A stretch of 64,000 nt of DNA from Heliocidaris erythrogramma (taxonomy: Eukaryota > Echinodermata > Echinoidea > Camarodonta > Echinometridae), in assembly GCA_025617745.1 (NCBI GenBank), contig CM046870.1, forward strand, positions 25,897,501 to 25,961,500, in the 5' to 3' direction. The first letter of the stretch is position 1. Every line of letters begins with the position of its first letter. A model generated the notes under the pieces. The model had not been told where the DNA came from, did not search any database, and worked only from the letters and a program-made list of their open reading frames with translations. The position numbers and the translations under genes are program-made. This document shows, one piece after another, positions 22,950 to 36,000 of the stretch.

Positions 22950-24178
22950 TTCTCCCTTTTCTTGTCATTCCTGGACACAAATCGTTTTTTGTTTGTTTGT
23001 TGAGTGCTTGATCTGGGCATGCAAAGGCGTTGCAGGAATGCAAAGATTTTATAGGGGGATGTCAAATCTTCTTTTGAGGGGAATATGCCCCCATCGATCC
23101 TTACGTCGGATCACTACGTTCCCTGGTGACAAGAAACGCCACTCTAGCATTAGCTCTTTATTTTTGCCCCCAGATGTCAGGAATATCGAGAACATGATTC
23201 CCACTATATGGCATTTTGGAATTTGATATAAAGTAATTAAACATATATAGACATTTTACTAGATATAGAGCAGCAATAGTTTATTTAATAGGGACATGAT
23301 TTTAAATGCAATATTGCGCGGGAAGGGGATATATAAAAAGGTAAAAATTGAGAAATCCGAAACACAAGTGGCGAAAATGAGAAATGTTTTTTAGCGAGGG
23401 GAGGGGCTATACAAAAGGGACAGAAAAACATAAGTGGTAAGGGGGAGGAGCAAAAGCACTGCTCCTAAGAAGGGATCGGTGTGGACATAAATCATTATCG
23501 CCAGTAGAAGCCAAATTAAATTATGACGATAGTATAAGAAACTGGTCTACTGGGGGGGGGGGGGGGGGGGGGGGGCTTCTCTTTTAAATCAATACTCTTA
23601 ACAATTTTTCAAAAATCTAATTGTTTACAAATAATTAAAAAAATTGAATAAAATTAGCATAAATTAGAAAATCTATGAACACTGTTTTTAACATATAATA
23701 TAGGTCATCACAAATAATCAAATCGTTTGCTCAATCTGTTTTTCAAACTATTTTAACTACTTATTTACATAATATGAATTTCATATACTATTTCCCAATG
23801 GATGACTTTCAGAAGTCATTCCGTAAAGCTGTTTCATTTCATATTTTGCATCATATTTCAAATAGATTTCCACGAACATGACATATCAAAGCTAAAATGC
23901 CACGGCATTCTTGAAAACTGGATACATATTCAAAGTTCACAGTTTGAGCAATGCTTATTCTGGTTGAAAAGTCATTTTGCGTTTTCTGTAAAGAATCAAT
24001 AATTAAAATACTTAATATGTCATATATCTAATGATGAATGATTGACATGAAACTCAACAGTTGTGAAAGTACCTCGTATTTGTTTATTTATCAATTTGTA
24101 AAAAAATAATTACGATATTAATAATATTCTTCTCTTAAACTTGAAAATGTCATTCCATAACGCTTGGAATTACAGCAA
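22950..24178. other. Non-coding spacer between satellite arrays
   Basis: AT-rich, with a G run at ~23552-23574 and no recognisable gene. An open frame near 22900-23226 overlaps the last satellite unit and has no domain. Confidence 0.5.
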
Positions 24179-24185
24179 AATAAAA

Positions 24186-26340
24186 CGGGGGTCATACCTA
24201 TAGCTAGAAGGTCCGATAGTTAGCGGGTCCGATAGACCGACACCAATAGATGGTTCGATAGACTGAATGTACGAGAGGGTCCAATATAGTCCGAAGGTTC
24301 TATAGATCGAATGACCAACGGGTCCGATAGTCAGAAGGTCCGATAGATATAAGGTTCGATAGTCCGAATGTACATGGGGGTCAAATAGACAGAAGGTTCT
24401 TTAGACCGAATCGGCAAAAGGGTCCGAATCGTCCGATAGTCCGAAGATTCAGTAGGGGTCCAATAGTTAGAAGGTCCGATAGACCGACAATAAATACGTA
24501 AAAATGGTAAAAAGTGGATAAAATGATAAGTGGGTAGAAAATAAGTGGTTAAAATAAGTGGGGGCGTTATGTTTTCAAATCGTCAGCCCGTACCGTCCGT
24601 CCGTCCCCTATTTGCGCTCTCGGGATAACTTGGGAAACATTCGACGGATCAGCTTCAAACTTGGCTCATCTAGAGGAATGACTATTATCTGATTTATATT
24701 TTGGGGTCACAGGGTCAAAGGTAACAAAGGTTTTTGTGTTCATAATGTCATGAGAAGCTTTGGAGATCACTTTAAACACAGCCCATGCACGTGTATGCAC
24801 AGAGAAGTGACAATGCTTTTATTAATTTAATAGGACCCGGACCCTCAGTAATTTCAGATAATAATTGCAGTGACAAAAGTATTTTTTTAGCTCATTACAT
24901 AGAGTGAAATAAATTGTAAAATATCAGGGGCGTATCCAGGATTTCCTAATAGGGGGGGCGCCAGGCATTATTGATCGCCGTCCTGGGGGAGGGGTCTAAG
25001 TGGAGGGGTGCCCCTCCCCTTTGGAAAATTTTTGCTTCTGAAGAAGGGCTGAGATGCAAAATAATCCTATATGTGACCAACTTTGAAGCCTAGCCTATTT
25101 AATAAACAACTTTTTTTTTGCTAGTCCTTTTTTTTACGACGGCCAATAGGGGGGGGGGGGGCGCCTGTTGGGTCACCCTCTGGATACACCACTGAATATG
25201 AATATGCGATTTGTTTCTTATCCTTTATATGTATAAACTTATTTTGTTATTGCCAATCGGTCTCGTTGGCTGCCCATCTGGGGCCTGGTGGCCTTAAGTG
25301 CTAGAGCTCCTGCATGCGAGTGATGTGCCGACTGGGCTTGTACCTTAAATTGTCGGTGAACGGAGCAGCAAGAGGGTACCAGGCCTAACTGGGTGAGCTA
25401 AGTATTCCAACTGGGTGATGCGAAATGGAATTTGATTTAGGTAATAAACCTCCATTAAAATCATCACAATTATCATCATTATGCAGCAAAGGCATTTAAG
25501 AGGTCTTTAACTCAGTGGAATATATAGAAATAGTTTCTGCGCTTATAAATGTTTTATTATTATTATCAGTCCATGCTCACTCGACTCATCATCTTTTTAG
25601 GTTGTCCGCTTGGGGAGGACCTTATGCGTTTGTGTGACTCTCTGGGCGTAGGCCTGTTTGTCTGTTTGTGCCTGACGTCAACAAATATTATACACATATT
25701 TTTCTTTACAAAATGTATTCTTTCTTTCATTGTCATTTCTATCCGTCAGAATCTTTTGTTGTCAGAATCTTATCTTTTGTTACTTTTAATGAAATTTTAA
25801 CTATAAAGTGTGCACCCCGTAAGATTTCTTTGTTTAAAATATAACACTTGTGTTAGAAGGGACGCCCTTTCCTCAGTTTGCTCCACTAGAAAAGAAATGC
25901 TTCGGGCATGATGGGCCTCGGGGCTTTAGTGTGCACCATATAATTAGATTTCCATATTATTTTCAAAAAATGGTCAGCGATCATGATGCTCTGATTAAAA
26001 TACTTTTAACATGTTGAAAATGTATAAAACAAAACTTTAAGATAAGTTCCACATTTTTGTATTTTTTTTGGGGGGGGGGGTAGGCCTACAGACCTAGTGC
26101 ATCGGTTTATTACAATACACATAGAAGAAGATAAGGCATTAACCTTTTCCTTTTATGAGATAAAACTATTAACAACTTATTGTATCCACTTATTTTACCT
26201 TCTTTACGTTATTGTCGGTCTATCGGACCTTCTAAATATCGGACCCCTACTGAACCTTCGGTCGATCGAACCTTCTATCTATTGGGTGTCGGTCTATTGG
26301 ACCCGCTAACTATCGGTCCTCTAGCTATAGGGCTGTAACC
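24186..26340. mobile_element. 2.15-kb inverted-repeat element between the satellite arrays
   Basis: Both ends carry inverted copies of a segment with CTATAGCTAGA, GTCCGATAGTTAGCGGGTCC and ATAGACCGACACC. The left end expands into many short GGTCCGATAG-type units up to 24490. The 7-mer AATAAAA flanks both sides (24179-24185 and 26341-26347), a candidate target duplication, though AT-rich. The interior has a GTCCGTCCGTCC...GGATCAGCTTCAAACTTGG block (24595-24720) of a kind often dispersed in invertebrate genomes, plus a nested G/C element. No transposase is seen. Confidence 0.68.
24925..25194. mobile_element. G/C-rich miniature element, nested
   Basis: The ends CAGGGGCGTATCCAGG and CTCTGGATACACCACTG are imperfect inverted repeats of the same style as 4035-4416, with G-runs just inside. 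AATAT flanks both ends, too short and AT-rich to be a firm target duplication. Confidence 0.6.
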
Positions 26341-26354
26341 AATAAAATGAGTGA

Positions 26355-27060
26355 GAATGGCGGGGTGTGCCCCCTCGACTCCTTTGTGGCCCAAAACTCT
26401 TAACCCCCCCCCCCCCCCCCCGGTGTCCGGTTATATGCCTTGAAGGTTAAACTTTCTTTCTCGGCGGCTTAATTCCCTGACTACCCCCCCCCCCCCTCCC
26501 CTCACACGTAAAACAAGATTCCCTGGAAGAAAAGTATGCATTTTGACCATAGAGGATCCGCCCTTTTTCTGATTTGGATTTTGAAAATTCAAATCCCTTT
26601 CTTATCATTTCGATTTACCTCAACTTCTAAGATTTTTAGGATTTATCTACTCAACACAAAACTGCCAATATGCTATAGTTTAAAGCCAGATTTCAATTTG
26701 CTACAGTAAGAAGCAGGGAAAAAAAGCCTTCGGTACCTGACATATATACATACAGCCCCTCTCCCCCCCGCCCCTCCTCCCCACTTTTTGGAGTAGACAC
26801 GATTCATAAAACCTCGACAAAAAGGTTCGAAAATTGTCATTTTATAATGAGTGAAATCAAATGAGCTCCCCCCCCCCCCCCCCCCCCCCCCCCACCCCCA
26901 ACTTTCAAAAGCCGCTCCGCGGCCCATGATTTTTGAGAGTGTAAGAGGTTAAATTAATTTTGTTCATGTTCTGAGTACATGAAGTTGTAAAGAGTATGCC
27001 ATTATTTATTTATAATTTCATACAATGCTCTTCACGACAATCAAAGTTATAAAACAATTT
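26355..27060. other. C-run-rich non-coding stretch
   Basis: Holds C homopolymers at ~26405-26420, 26484-26500 and 26868-26893, and an AAAGCCGCTCCGCGGCCC segment also seen in related form near 17240 and 19545. These look like fragments of G/C-rich element families. No gene seen. Confidence 0.45.
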
Positions 27061-27074
27061 ATGTCCAACTTGAT

Positions 27075-30000
27075 TTTACTTTCGATTCAACACTGTGCGG
27101 AAAACAGCGAATATGCCGGTTTCCATGTGCACTGTGCGGATAAGACCTCCGGTATGCCGGTTACTGCCCTGAATTCAATTTAAAACAGTAAGGCCCAGAC
27201 AAAAAGTTTCGGCATGTGACATATATGAGAGTAAAGAGCAACTATTCAGCTTTAACCTCATATGAATCATTCTTGAGTTAAAATGTCATACGATAGTTTT
27301 AAAAGGCTTTAAAATTAAAAACGAATTTCGTCCATTTCCGCTATATTGTGCGGATAAGACCTCCGGTATGCCGGTTACAGCCTTGGATTCAATTTAAAAC
27401 AGTAAGACCCAGACAAAAAGTTTCGGCATGTGACCTATATGAGAGTAAAGAGCAACTATTCAGCTTTTATCTCATAGAAGTCATTATTTAGTTAAAATGT
27501 CATACGATAGTTTTAAAAGCCCTGAAAGTTAAAAACGCATTCCGTCCATTTCCGTGTGTACTGTGCGGATAAGACCACCGGTATGCCGGTTACAGCCTTG
27601 GATTCAATTTAAAACAGTAAGACCCAGACAAAAAGTTTCGGCATGTGACCTACATGAGAGTAAAGAACAACTATTCAGCTTTCATCTCATATAAGTCATT
27701 ATTTAGTTAAAATGTCATACGATAGTTTTAAAAGGCTTTAAATTTAAAAACGAATTCTGTACATTTCCGCTCTATTGTGCGGATAAGACCTCCGGTATGA
27801 CGTTTCGAGCCCTAATTTCAATTTAAAACAGTAAGACCCAGACAAAAAGTTTCGGCATGTGACCTATATGAGAGTAAAGAGCAACTATTCAGCTTTGATC
27901 TCATGTAGGTCATTATTTAGTTAAAATGTCATACGATAGCTTTAAAAGCCCTGAAAGTTAAAAACGAATTCTGTACATTTCCGCTATATTGTGCGGATAA
28001 GACCTCCCGTATGCCAGTTACAGCCTTGGATTCAATTTAAAACAGAAGACCCAGACAAAAAGTTTCGGCACGTGACCTATATGAGAGTAAAGAACAACTA
28101 TTCAGCTTTCATCTCATATAGGTCATTATTTAGTTAAAATGTCATACGATAGTTTTAAAAGCCCTGAAAGTTAAAAACGAATTCTGTACATTTCCGCTAT
28201 ATTACGCGGATAAGACCTCCGGTATGACGTTTCGAGCCCTAATTTCAATTTAAAACAAAGACCCAGACAAAAAGTTTCGGCATGTGACCTATATGAGAGT
28301 AAAGAGCAACTATTTAGCTTCTATGTCATATAGGTCATTATTTAGTTAAAATGGCATACGATAGTTTTAAAAGGCTTTAAAGTTAAAAACGAATTCTGTA
28401 GATTTCCGCTATATTGTGCGGATAAGACCTCCGGTATGACGTTTTGAGCCCTGATTTCAATTTAAAACAGTAAGACCCAGACAAAAAGTTTCGGCATGTG
28501 ACCTATATGAGAGTAAAGAACAACTATTCAGCTTTCATCTCATATAGGTCATTATTTAGTTAAAATGTCATACGATAGTTTTAAAAGGCTTTAAAATTAA
28601 AAACGAATTTCGTCCATTTCCGCTATATTGTGCGGATAAGACCACCGGTATGCCGGTTACAGCCTTGGATTCAATTTAAAACAGTAAGACCCAGACAAAA
28701 AGTTTCGGCATGTGACCTACATGAGAGTAAAGAACAACTATTCAGCTTTTATCTCATAGAAGTCATTATTTAGTTAAAATGTCATACGATAGTTTTAAAA
28801 GCCCTGAAAGTTAAAAACGCATTCCGTCCATTTCCGTGTGTACTGTGCGGATAAGACCACCGGTATGCCGGTTACAGCCTTGGATTCAATTTAAAACAGT
28901 AAGACCCAGACAAAAAGTTTCGGCATGTGACCTACATGAGAGTAAAGAACAACTATTCAGCTTTCATCTCATATAAGTCATTATTTAGTTAAAATGTCAT
29001 ACGATAGTTTTAAAAGCCCTGAAAGTTAAAAACGAATTCTGTACATTTCCGCTATATTGTGCGGATAAGACCTCCGGTATGACGTTTCGAGCCCTAATTT
29101 CAATTTAAAACAGTAAGACCCAGACAAAAAGTTTCGGCATGTGACCTATATGAGAGTAAAGAGCAACTATTCAGCTTTGATCTCATGTAGGTCATTATTT
29201 AGTTAAAATGTCATACGATAGTTTTAAAAGCCCTGAAAGTTAAAAACGAATTCCGTCCATTTCCGTGTGTACTGTGCGGATAAGACCACCGGTATGCCGG
29301 TTACAGCCTTGGATTCAATTTAAAACAGTAAGACCCAGACAAAAAGTTTCGGCACGTGACCTATATGAGAGTAAAGAACAACTATTCAGCTTTTATCTCA
29401 TATAGGTCATTATTTAGTTAAAATGTCATAAGATAGTTTTAAAAGGCTTTAAAGTTAAAAACGAATTTCGTCCATTTCCGCTATATTGTGCGGATAAGAC
29501 CACCGGTATGCCGGTTACAGCCTTGGATTCAATTTAAAACAGTAAGACCCAGACAAAAAGTTTCGGCACGTGACCTATATGAGAGTAAAGAACAACTATT
29601 CAGCTTTCATCTCATAGAAGTCATTATTTAGTTAAAATGTCATACGATAGTTTTAAAAGCCCTGAAAGTTAAAAACGCATTCCGTCCATTTCCGTGTGTA
29701 CTGTGCGGATAAGACCACCGGTATGCCGGTTACAGCCTTGGATTCAATTTAAAACAGTAAGACCCAGACAAAAAGTTTCGGCATGTGACCTATATGAGAG
29801 TAAAGAGCAACTATTCAGCTTTGATCTCATGTAGGTCATTATTTAGTTAAAATGTCATACGATAGTTTTAAAAGCCCTGAAAGTTAAAAACGCATTCCGT
29901 CCATTTCCGTGTGTACTGTGCGGATAAGACCGCCCGTATGCCGGTTACAGCCTTAGATTCAATTTAAAACAGTAAGACCCAGACAAAAAGTTTCGGCATG

Positions 30001-33000
30001 TGACCTATATGAGAGTAAAGAACAACTATTCAGCTTTTATCTCATAGAAGTCATTATTTAGTTAAAATGTCATACGATAGTTTTAAAAGCCCTGAAAGTT
30101 AAAAACGCATTCCGTCCATTTCCGTGTGTACTGTGCGGATAAGACCACCGGTATGCCGGTTACAGCCTTGGATTCAATTTAAAACAGTAAGACCCAGACA
30201 AAAAGTTTCGGCATGTGACCTACATGAGAGTAAAGAACAACTATTCAGCTTTCATCTCATATAAGTCATTATTTAGTTAAAATGTCATACGATAGTTTTA
30301 AAAGGCTTTAAAGTTAAAAACGAATTCTGTACATTTCCGCTATATTGTGCGGATAAGACCTCCGGTATGACGTTTTGAGCCCTGATTTCAATTTAAAACA
30401 GTAAGACCCAGACAAAAAGTTTCGGCACGTGACCTATATGAGAGTAAAGAACAACTATTCAGCTTTGATCTCATATAGGTCATTATTTAGTTAAAATGTC
30501 ATACGATAGTTTTAAAAGGCTTTAAAATTAAAAACGAATTTCGTCCATTTCCGCTATATTGTGCGGATAAGACCACCGGTATGCCGGTTACAGCCTTGGA
30601 TTCAATTTAAAACAGTAAGACCCAGACAAAAAGTTTCGGCATGTGACCTATATGAGAGTAAAGAGCAACTATTCAGATTTGATCTCATGTAGGTCATTAT
30701 TTAGTTAAAATGTCATACGATAGCTTTTAAATCCTTGAAAATTAAAAACGAATTCTGTACATTACCGCTATATTATGCGGATAAGACCTCCGGTATGACG
30801 TTTTAAGCCCTAATTTCACTTTAAAACAGTAACACCCAGACAAAAAGTTTCGGCATGTGACCTATATGAGAGTAAAGAGCAACTATTCAGCTTTGATCTC
30901 ATATAGGTCATTATTTAGTTAAAATGTCATACGATAGTTTTAAAAGCCCCGAAAGTTAAAAACGAATTCTGTACATTTCCGCTATATTATGTGGATAAAC
31001 CTCCGGTATGAGGATTCGAGCCCTAATTTCAATTTAAAACAGTAAGACCCAGACAAAAAGTTTCGGCATGTGACCTATATGAGAGTAAAGAGCAACTATT
31101 CAGCTTCAATATCATATAAGTCATTATCTAGTTAAAATGTCATACGATAGCTTTAAAAGCCCTGAAAGTTAAAAACGCATTTCGTCCATTTCCGCGTGTA
31201 CTCTGCGGATAAGACCTCCCGTATGCCAGTTACAGCCTTGGATTAAACTTAAAACAGTAAGACCCAGACAAAAAGTTTCGGCATGTGACCTATATGAGAT
31301 TACAGATCAACTATTCAGCTTTGATCTCATATAGGTCATTACTTAGTTAAAATGTCATACGATAGTTTTAAAAGGCTTTAAATTTAAAAACGAATTCTGT
31401 ACATTTCCGCTCTATTGTGCGGATAAGACCTCCGGTATGACGTTTCGAGCCCTAATTTCAATTTAAAACAGTAAGACCCAGACAACAAGTTTCGGCACGT
31501 GACCTATATGAGAGTAAAGAACAACTATTCAGCTTTTATCTCATAGAAGTCATTATTTAGTTAAAATGTCATACGATAGTTTTAAAAGCCCTGAAAGTTA
31601 AAAACGCATTCCGTCCATTTCCGTGTGTACTGTGCGGATAAGACCACCGGTATGCCGGTTACAGCCTTGGATTCAATTTAAAACAGTAAGACCCAGACAA
31701 AAAGTTTCGGCATGTGACCTACATGAGAGTAAAGAACAACTATTCAGCTTTCATCTCATATAAGTCATTATTTAGTTAAAATGTCATACGATAGTTTTAA
31801 AAGCCCTGAAAGTTAAAAACGAATTCTGTACATTTCCGCTATATTGTGCGGATAAGACCTCCGGTATGACGTTTCGAGCCCTAATTTCAATTTAAAACAG
31901 TAAGACCCAGACAAAAAGTTTCGGCATGTGACCTATATGAGAGTAAAGAGCAACTATTCAGCTTTGATCTCATGTAGGTCATTATTTAGTTAAAATGTCA
32001 TACGATAGTTTTAAAAGCCCTGAAAGTTAAAAACGAATTCTGTACATTTCCGCTATATTGTGCGGATAAGACCTCCCGTATGCCAGTTACAGCCTTGGAT
32101 TCAATTTAAAACAGTAAGACCCAGACAAAAAGTTTCGGCATGTGACCTATATGAGAGTAAAGAGCAACTATTCAGCTTTGATCTCATGTAGGTCATTATT
32201 TAGTTAAAATGTCATACGATAGTTTTAAAAGCCCTGAAAGTTAAAAACGCATTCCGTCCATTTCCGTGTGTACTGTGCGGATAAGACCACCGGTATGCCG
32301 GTTACAGCCTTGGATTCAATTTAAAACAGTAAGACCCAGACAAAAAGTTTCGGCATGTGACCTATATGAGAGTAAAGAGCAACTATTCAGCTTTGATCTC
32401 ATGTAGGTCATTATTTAGTTAAAATGTCATACGATAGTTTTAAAAGCCCTGAAAGTTAAAAACGCATTCCGTCCATTTCCGTGTGTACTGTGCGGATAAG
32501 ACCACCGGTATGCCGGTTACAGCCTTAGATTCAATTTAAAACAGTAAGACCCAGACAAAAAGTTTCGGCATGTGACCTATATGAGAGTAAAGAGCAACTA
32601 TTCAGCTTTTATCTCATAGAAGTCATTATTTAGTTAAAATGTCATACGATAGTTTTAAAAGCCCTGAAAGTTAAAAACGCATTCCGTCCATTTCCGTGTG
32701 TACTGTGCGGATAAGACCACCGGTATGCCGGTTACAGCCTTGGATTCAATTTAAAACAGTAAGACCCAGACAAAAAGTTTCGGCATGTGACCTACATGAG
32801 AGTAAAGAACAACTATTCAGCTTTCATCTCATATAAGTCATTATTTAGTTAAAATGTCATACGATAGTTTTAAAAGGCTTTAAAGTTAAAAACGAATTCT
32901 GTACATTTCCGCTATATTGTGCGGATAAGACCTCCGGTATGACGTTTTGAGCCCTGATTTCAATTTAAAACAGTAAGACCCAGACAAAAAGTTTCGGCAG

Positions 33001-36000
33001 GTGACCTATATGAGAGTAAAGAGCAACTATTCAGCTTTGATCTCATATAGGTCATTATTTAGTTAAAATGTCATACGATAGTTTTAAAAGGCTTTAAAAT
33101 TAAAAACGAATTTCGTCCATTTCCGCTATATTGTGCGGATAAGACCACCGGTATGCCGGTTACAGCCTTGGATTCAATTTAAAACAGTAAGACCCAGACA
33201 AAAAGTTTCGGCATGTGACCTATATGAGAGTAAAGAGCAACTATTCAGATTTGATCTCATGTAGGTCATTATTTAGTTAAAATGTCATACGATAGCTTTT
33301 AAATCCTTGAAAATTAAAAACGAATTCTGTACATTACCGCTATATTATGCGGATAAGACCTCCGGTATGACGTTTTAAGCCCTAATTTCACTTTAAAACA
33401 GTAACACCCAGACAAAAAGTTTCGGCATGTGACCTATATGAGAGTAAAGAGCAACTATTCAGCTTTGATCTCATGTAGGTCATTATTTAGTTAAAATGTC
33501 ATACGATAGTTTTAAAAGCCCTGAAAGTTAAAAACGAATTCTGTACATTTCCGCTATATTATGCGGATAAACCTCCGGTATGAGGATTCGAGCCCTAATT
33601 TCAATTTAAAACAGTAAGACCCAGACAAAAAGTTTCGGCATGTGACCTATATGAGAGTAAAGAGCAACTATTCAGCTTCAATATCATATAAGTCATTATC
33701 TAGTTAAAATGTCATACGATAGCTTTAAAAGCCCTGAAAGTTAAAAACGCATTTCGTCCATTTCCGCGTGTACTCTGCGGATAAGACCTCCCGTATGCCA
33801 GTTACAGCCTTGGATTAAACTTAAAACAGTAAGACCCAGACAAAAAGTTTCGGCATGTGACCTATATGAGATTACAGATCAACTATTCAGCTTTGATCTC
33901 ATATAGGTCATTACTTAGTTAAAATCTCATACGATAGTTTTAAAAGGCTTTAAAGTTAAAAACGAATTCTGTACATTTCCGCTCTATTGTGCGGATAAGA
34001 CCTCCGGTATGACGTTTTGAGCCCTAATTTCAATTTAAAACAGTAAGACCCAGACAAAAAGTTTCGGCATGTGACCTATATGAGAGTAAAGAGCAACTAT
34101 TCAGCTTTTATCTCATAGAAGTCATTATTTAGTTAAAATGTCATACGATAGTTTTAAAAGCCCTGAAAGTTAAAAACGCATTCCGTCCATTTCCGTGTGT
34201 ACTGTGCGGATAAGACCACCGGTATGCCGGTTACAGCCTTGGATTCAATTTAAAACAGTAAGACCCAGACAAAAAGTTTCGGCATGTGACCTACATGAGA
34301 GTAAAGAACAACTATTCAGCTTTCATCTCATATAAGTCATTATTTAGTTAAAATGTCATACGATAGTTTTAAAAGCCCTGAAAGTTAAAAACGAATTCTG
34401 TACATTTCCGCTATATTGTGCGGATAAGACCTCCGGTATGACGTTTCGAGCCCTAATTTCAATTTAAAACAGTAAGACCCAGACAAAAAGTTTCGGCATG
34501 TGACCTATATGAGAGTAAAGAGCAACTATTCAGCTTTGATCTCATGTAGGTCATTATTTAGTTAAAATGTCATACGATAGTTTTAAAAGCCCTGAAAGTT
34601 AAAAACGAATTCTGTACATTTCCGCTATATTGTGCGGATAAGACCTCCCGTATGCCAGTTACAGCCTTGGATTCAATTTAAAACAGGAAGACCCAGACAA
34701 AAAGTTTCGGCATGTGACCTATATGAGAGTAAAGAGCAACTATTCAGCTTTCATCTCATATAGGTCATTATTTAGTTAAAATGTCATACGATAGTTTTAA
34801 AAGGCTTTAAAATTAAAAACGAATTTCGTCCATTTCCGCTATATTGTGCGGATAAGACCACCGGTATGCCGGTTACAGCCTTGGATTCAATTTAAAACAG
34901 TAAGACCCAGACAAAAAGTTTCGGCACGTGACCTATATGAGAGTAAAGAACAACTATTCAGCTTTTATCTCATATAGGTCATTATTTAGTTAAAATGTCA
35001 TACGATAGTTTTAAAAGCCCTGAAAGTTAAAAACGCATTCCGTCCATTTCCGTGTGTACTGTGCGGATAAGACCACCGGTATGCCGGTTACAGCCTTGGA
35101 TTCAATTTAAAACAGTAAGACCCAGACAAAAAGTTTCGGCACGTGACCTATATGAGAGTAAAGAACAACTATTCAGCTTTTATCTCATAGAAGTCATTAT
35201 TTAGTTAAAATGTCATACGATAGTTTTAAAAGCCCTGAAAGTTAAAAACGCATTCCGTCCATTTCCGTGTGTACTGTGCGGATAAGACCACCGGTATGCC
35301 GGTTACAGCCTTGGATTCAATTTAAAACAGTAAGACCCAGACAAAAAGTTTCGGCATGTGACCTACATGAGAGTAAAGAACAGCTATTCAGGTTTCATCT
35401 CATATAAGTCATTATTTAGTTAAAATGTCATACGATAGGTTTAAAAGCCCTTAAAGTTAAAAACGAATTCTGTACATTTCCGCTATATTGGGCGGATAAG
35501 ACCTCCGGTATGACGTTTCGAGCCCTAATTTCAATTTAAAACAGTAAGACCCAGACAAAAAGTTTCGGCATGTGACCTATATGAGAGTAAAGAGCAACTA
35601 TTCAGCTTTGATCTCATGTAGGTCATTATTTAGTTAAAATGTCATACGATAGTTTTAAAAGCCCTGAAAGTTAAAAACGAATTCTGTACATTTCCGCTAT
35701 ATTGTGCGGATAAGACCTCCCGTATGCCAGTTACAGCCTTGGATTCAATTTAAAACAGTAAGACCCAGACAAAAAGTTTCGGCATGTGACCTATATGAGA
35801 GTAAAGAGCAACTATTCAGCTTTAATCTCATAGAAGTCATTATTTAGTTAAAATGTCATACGATAGTTTTAAAAGCCCTGAAAGTTAAAAACGCATTCCG
35901 TCCATTTCCGTGTGTACTGTGCGGATAAGACCACCGGTATGCCGGTTACAGCCTTGGATTCAATTTAAAACAGTAAGACCCAGACAAAAAGTTTCGGCAT

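Noticed and set aside
25255-25420. tRNA-derived SINE
   Set aside because: GTTGGCTGCCC and GCTAGAGCTCC are only loosely like A-box sequence, and no B box was found.
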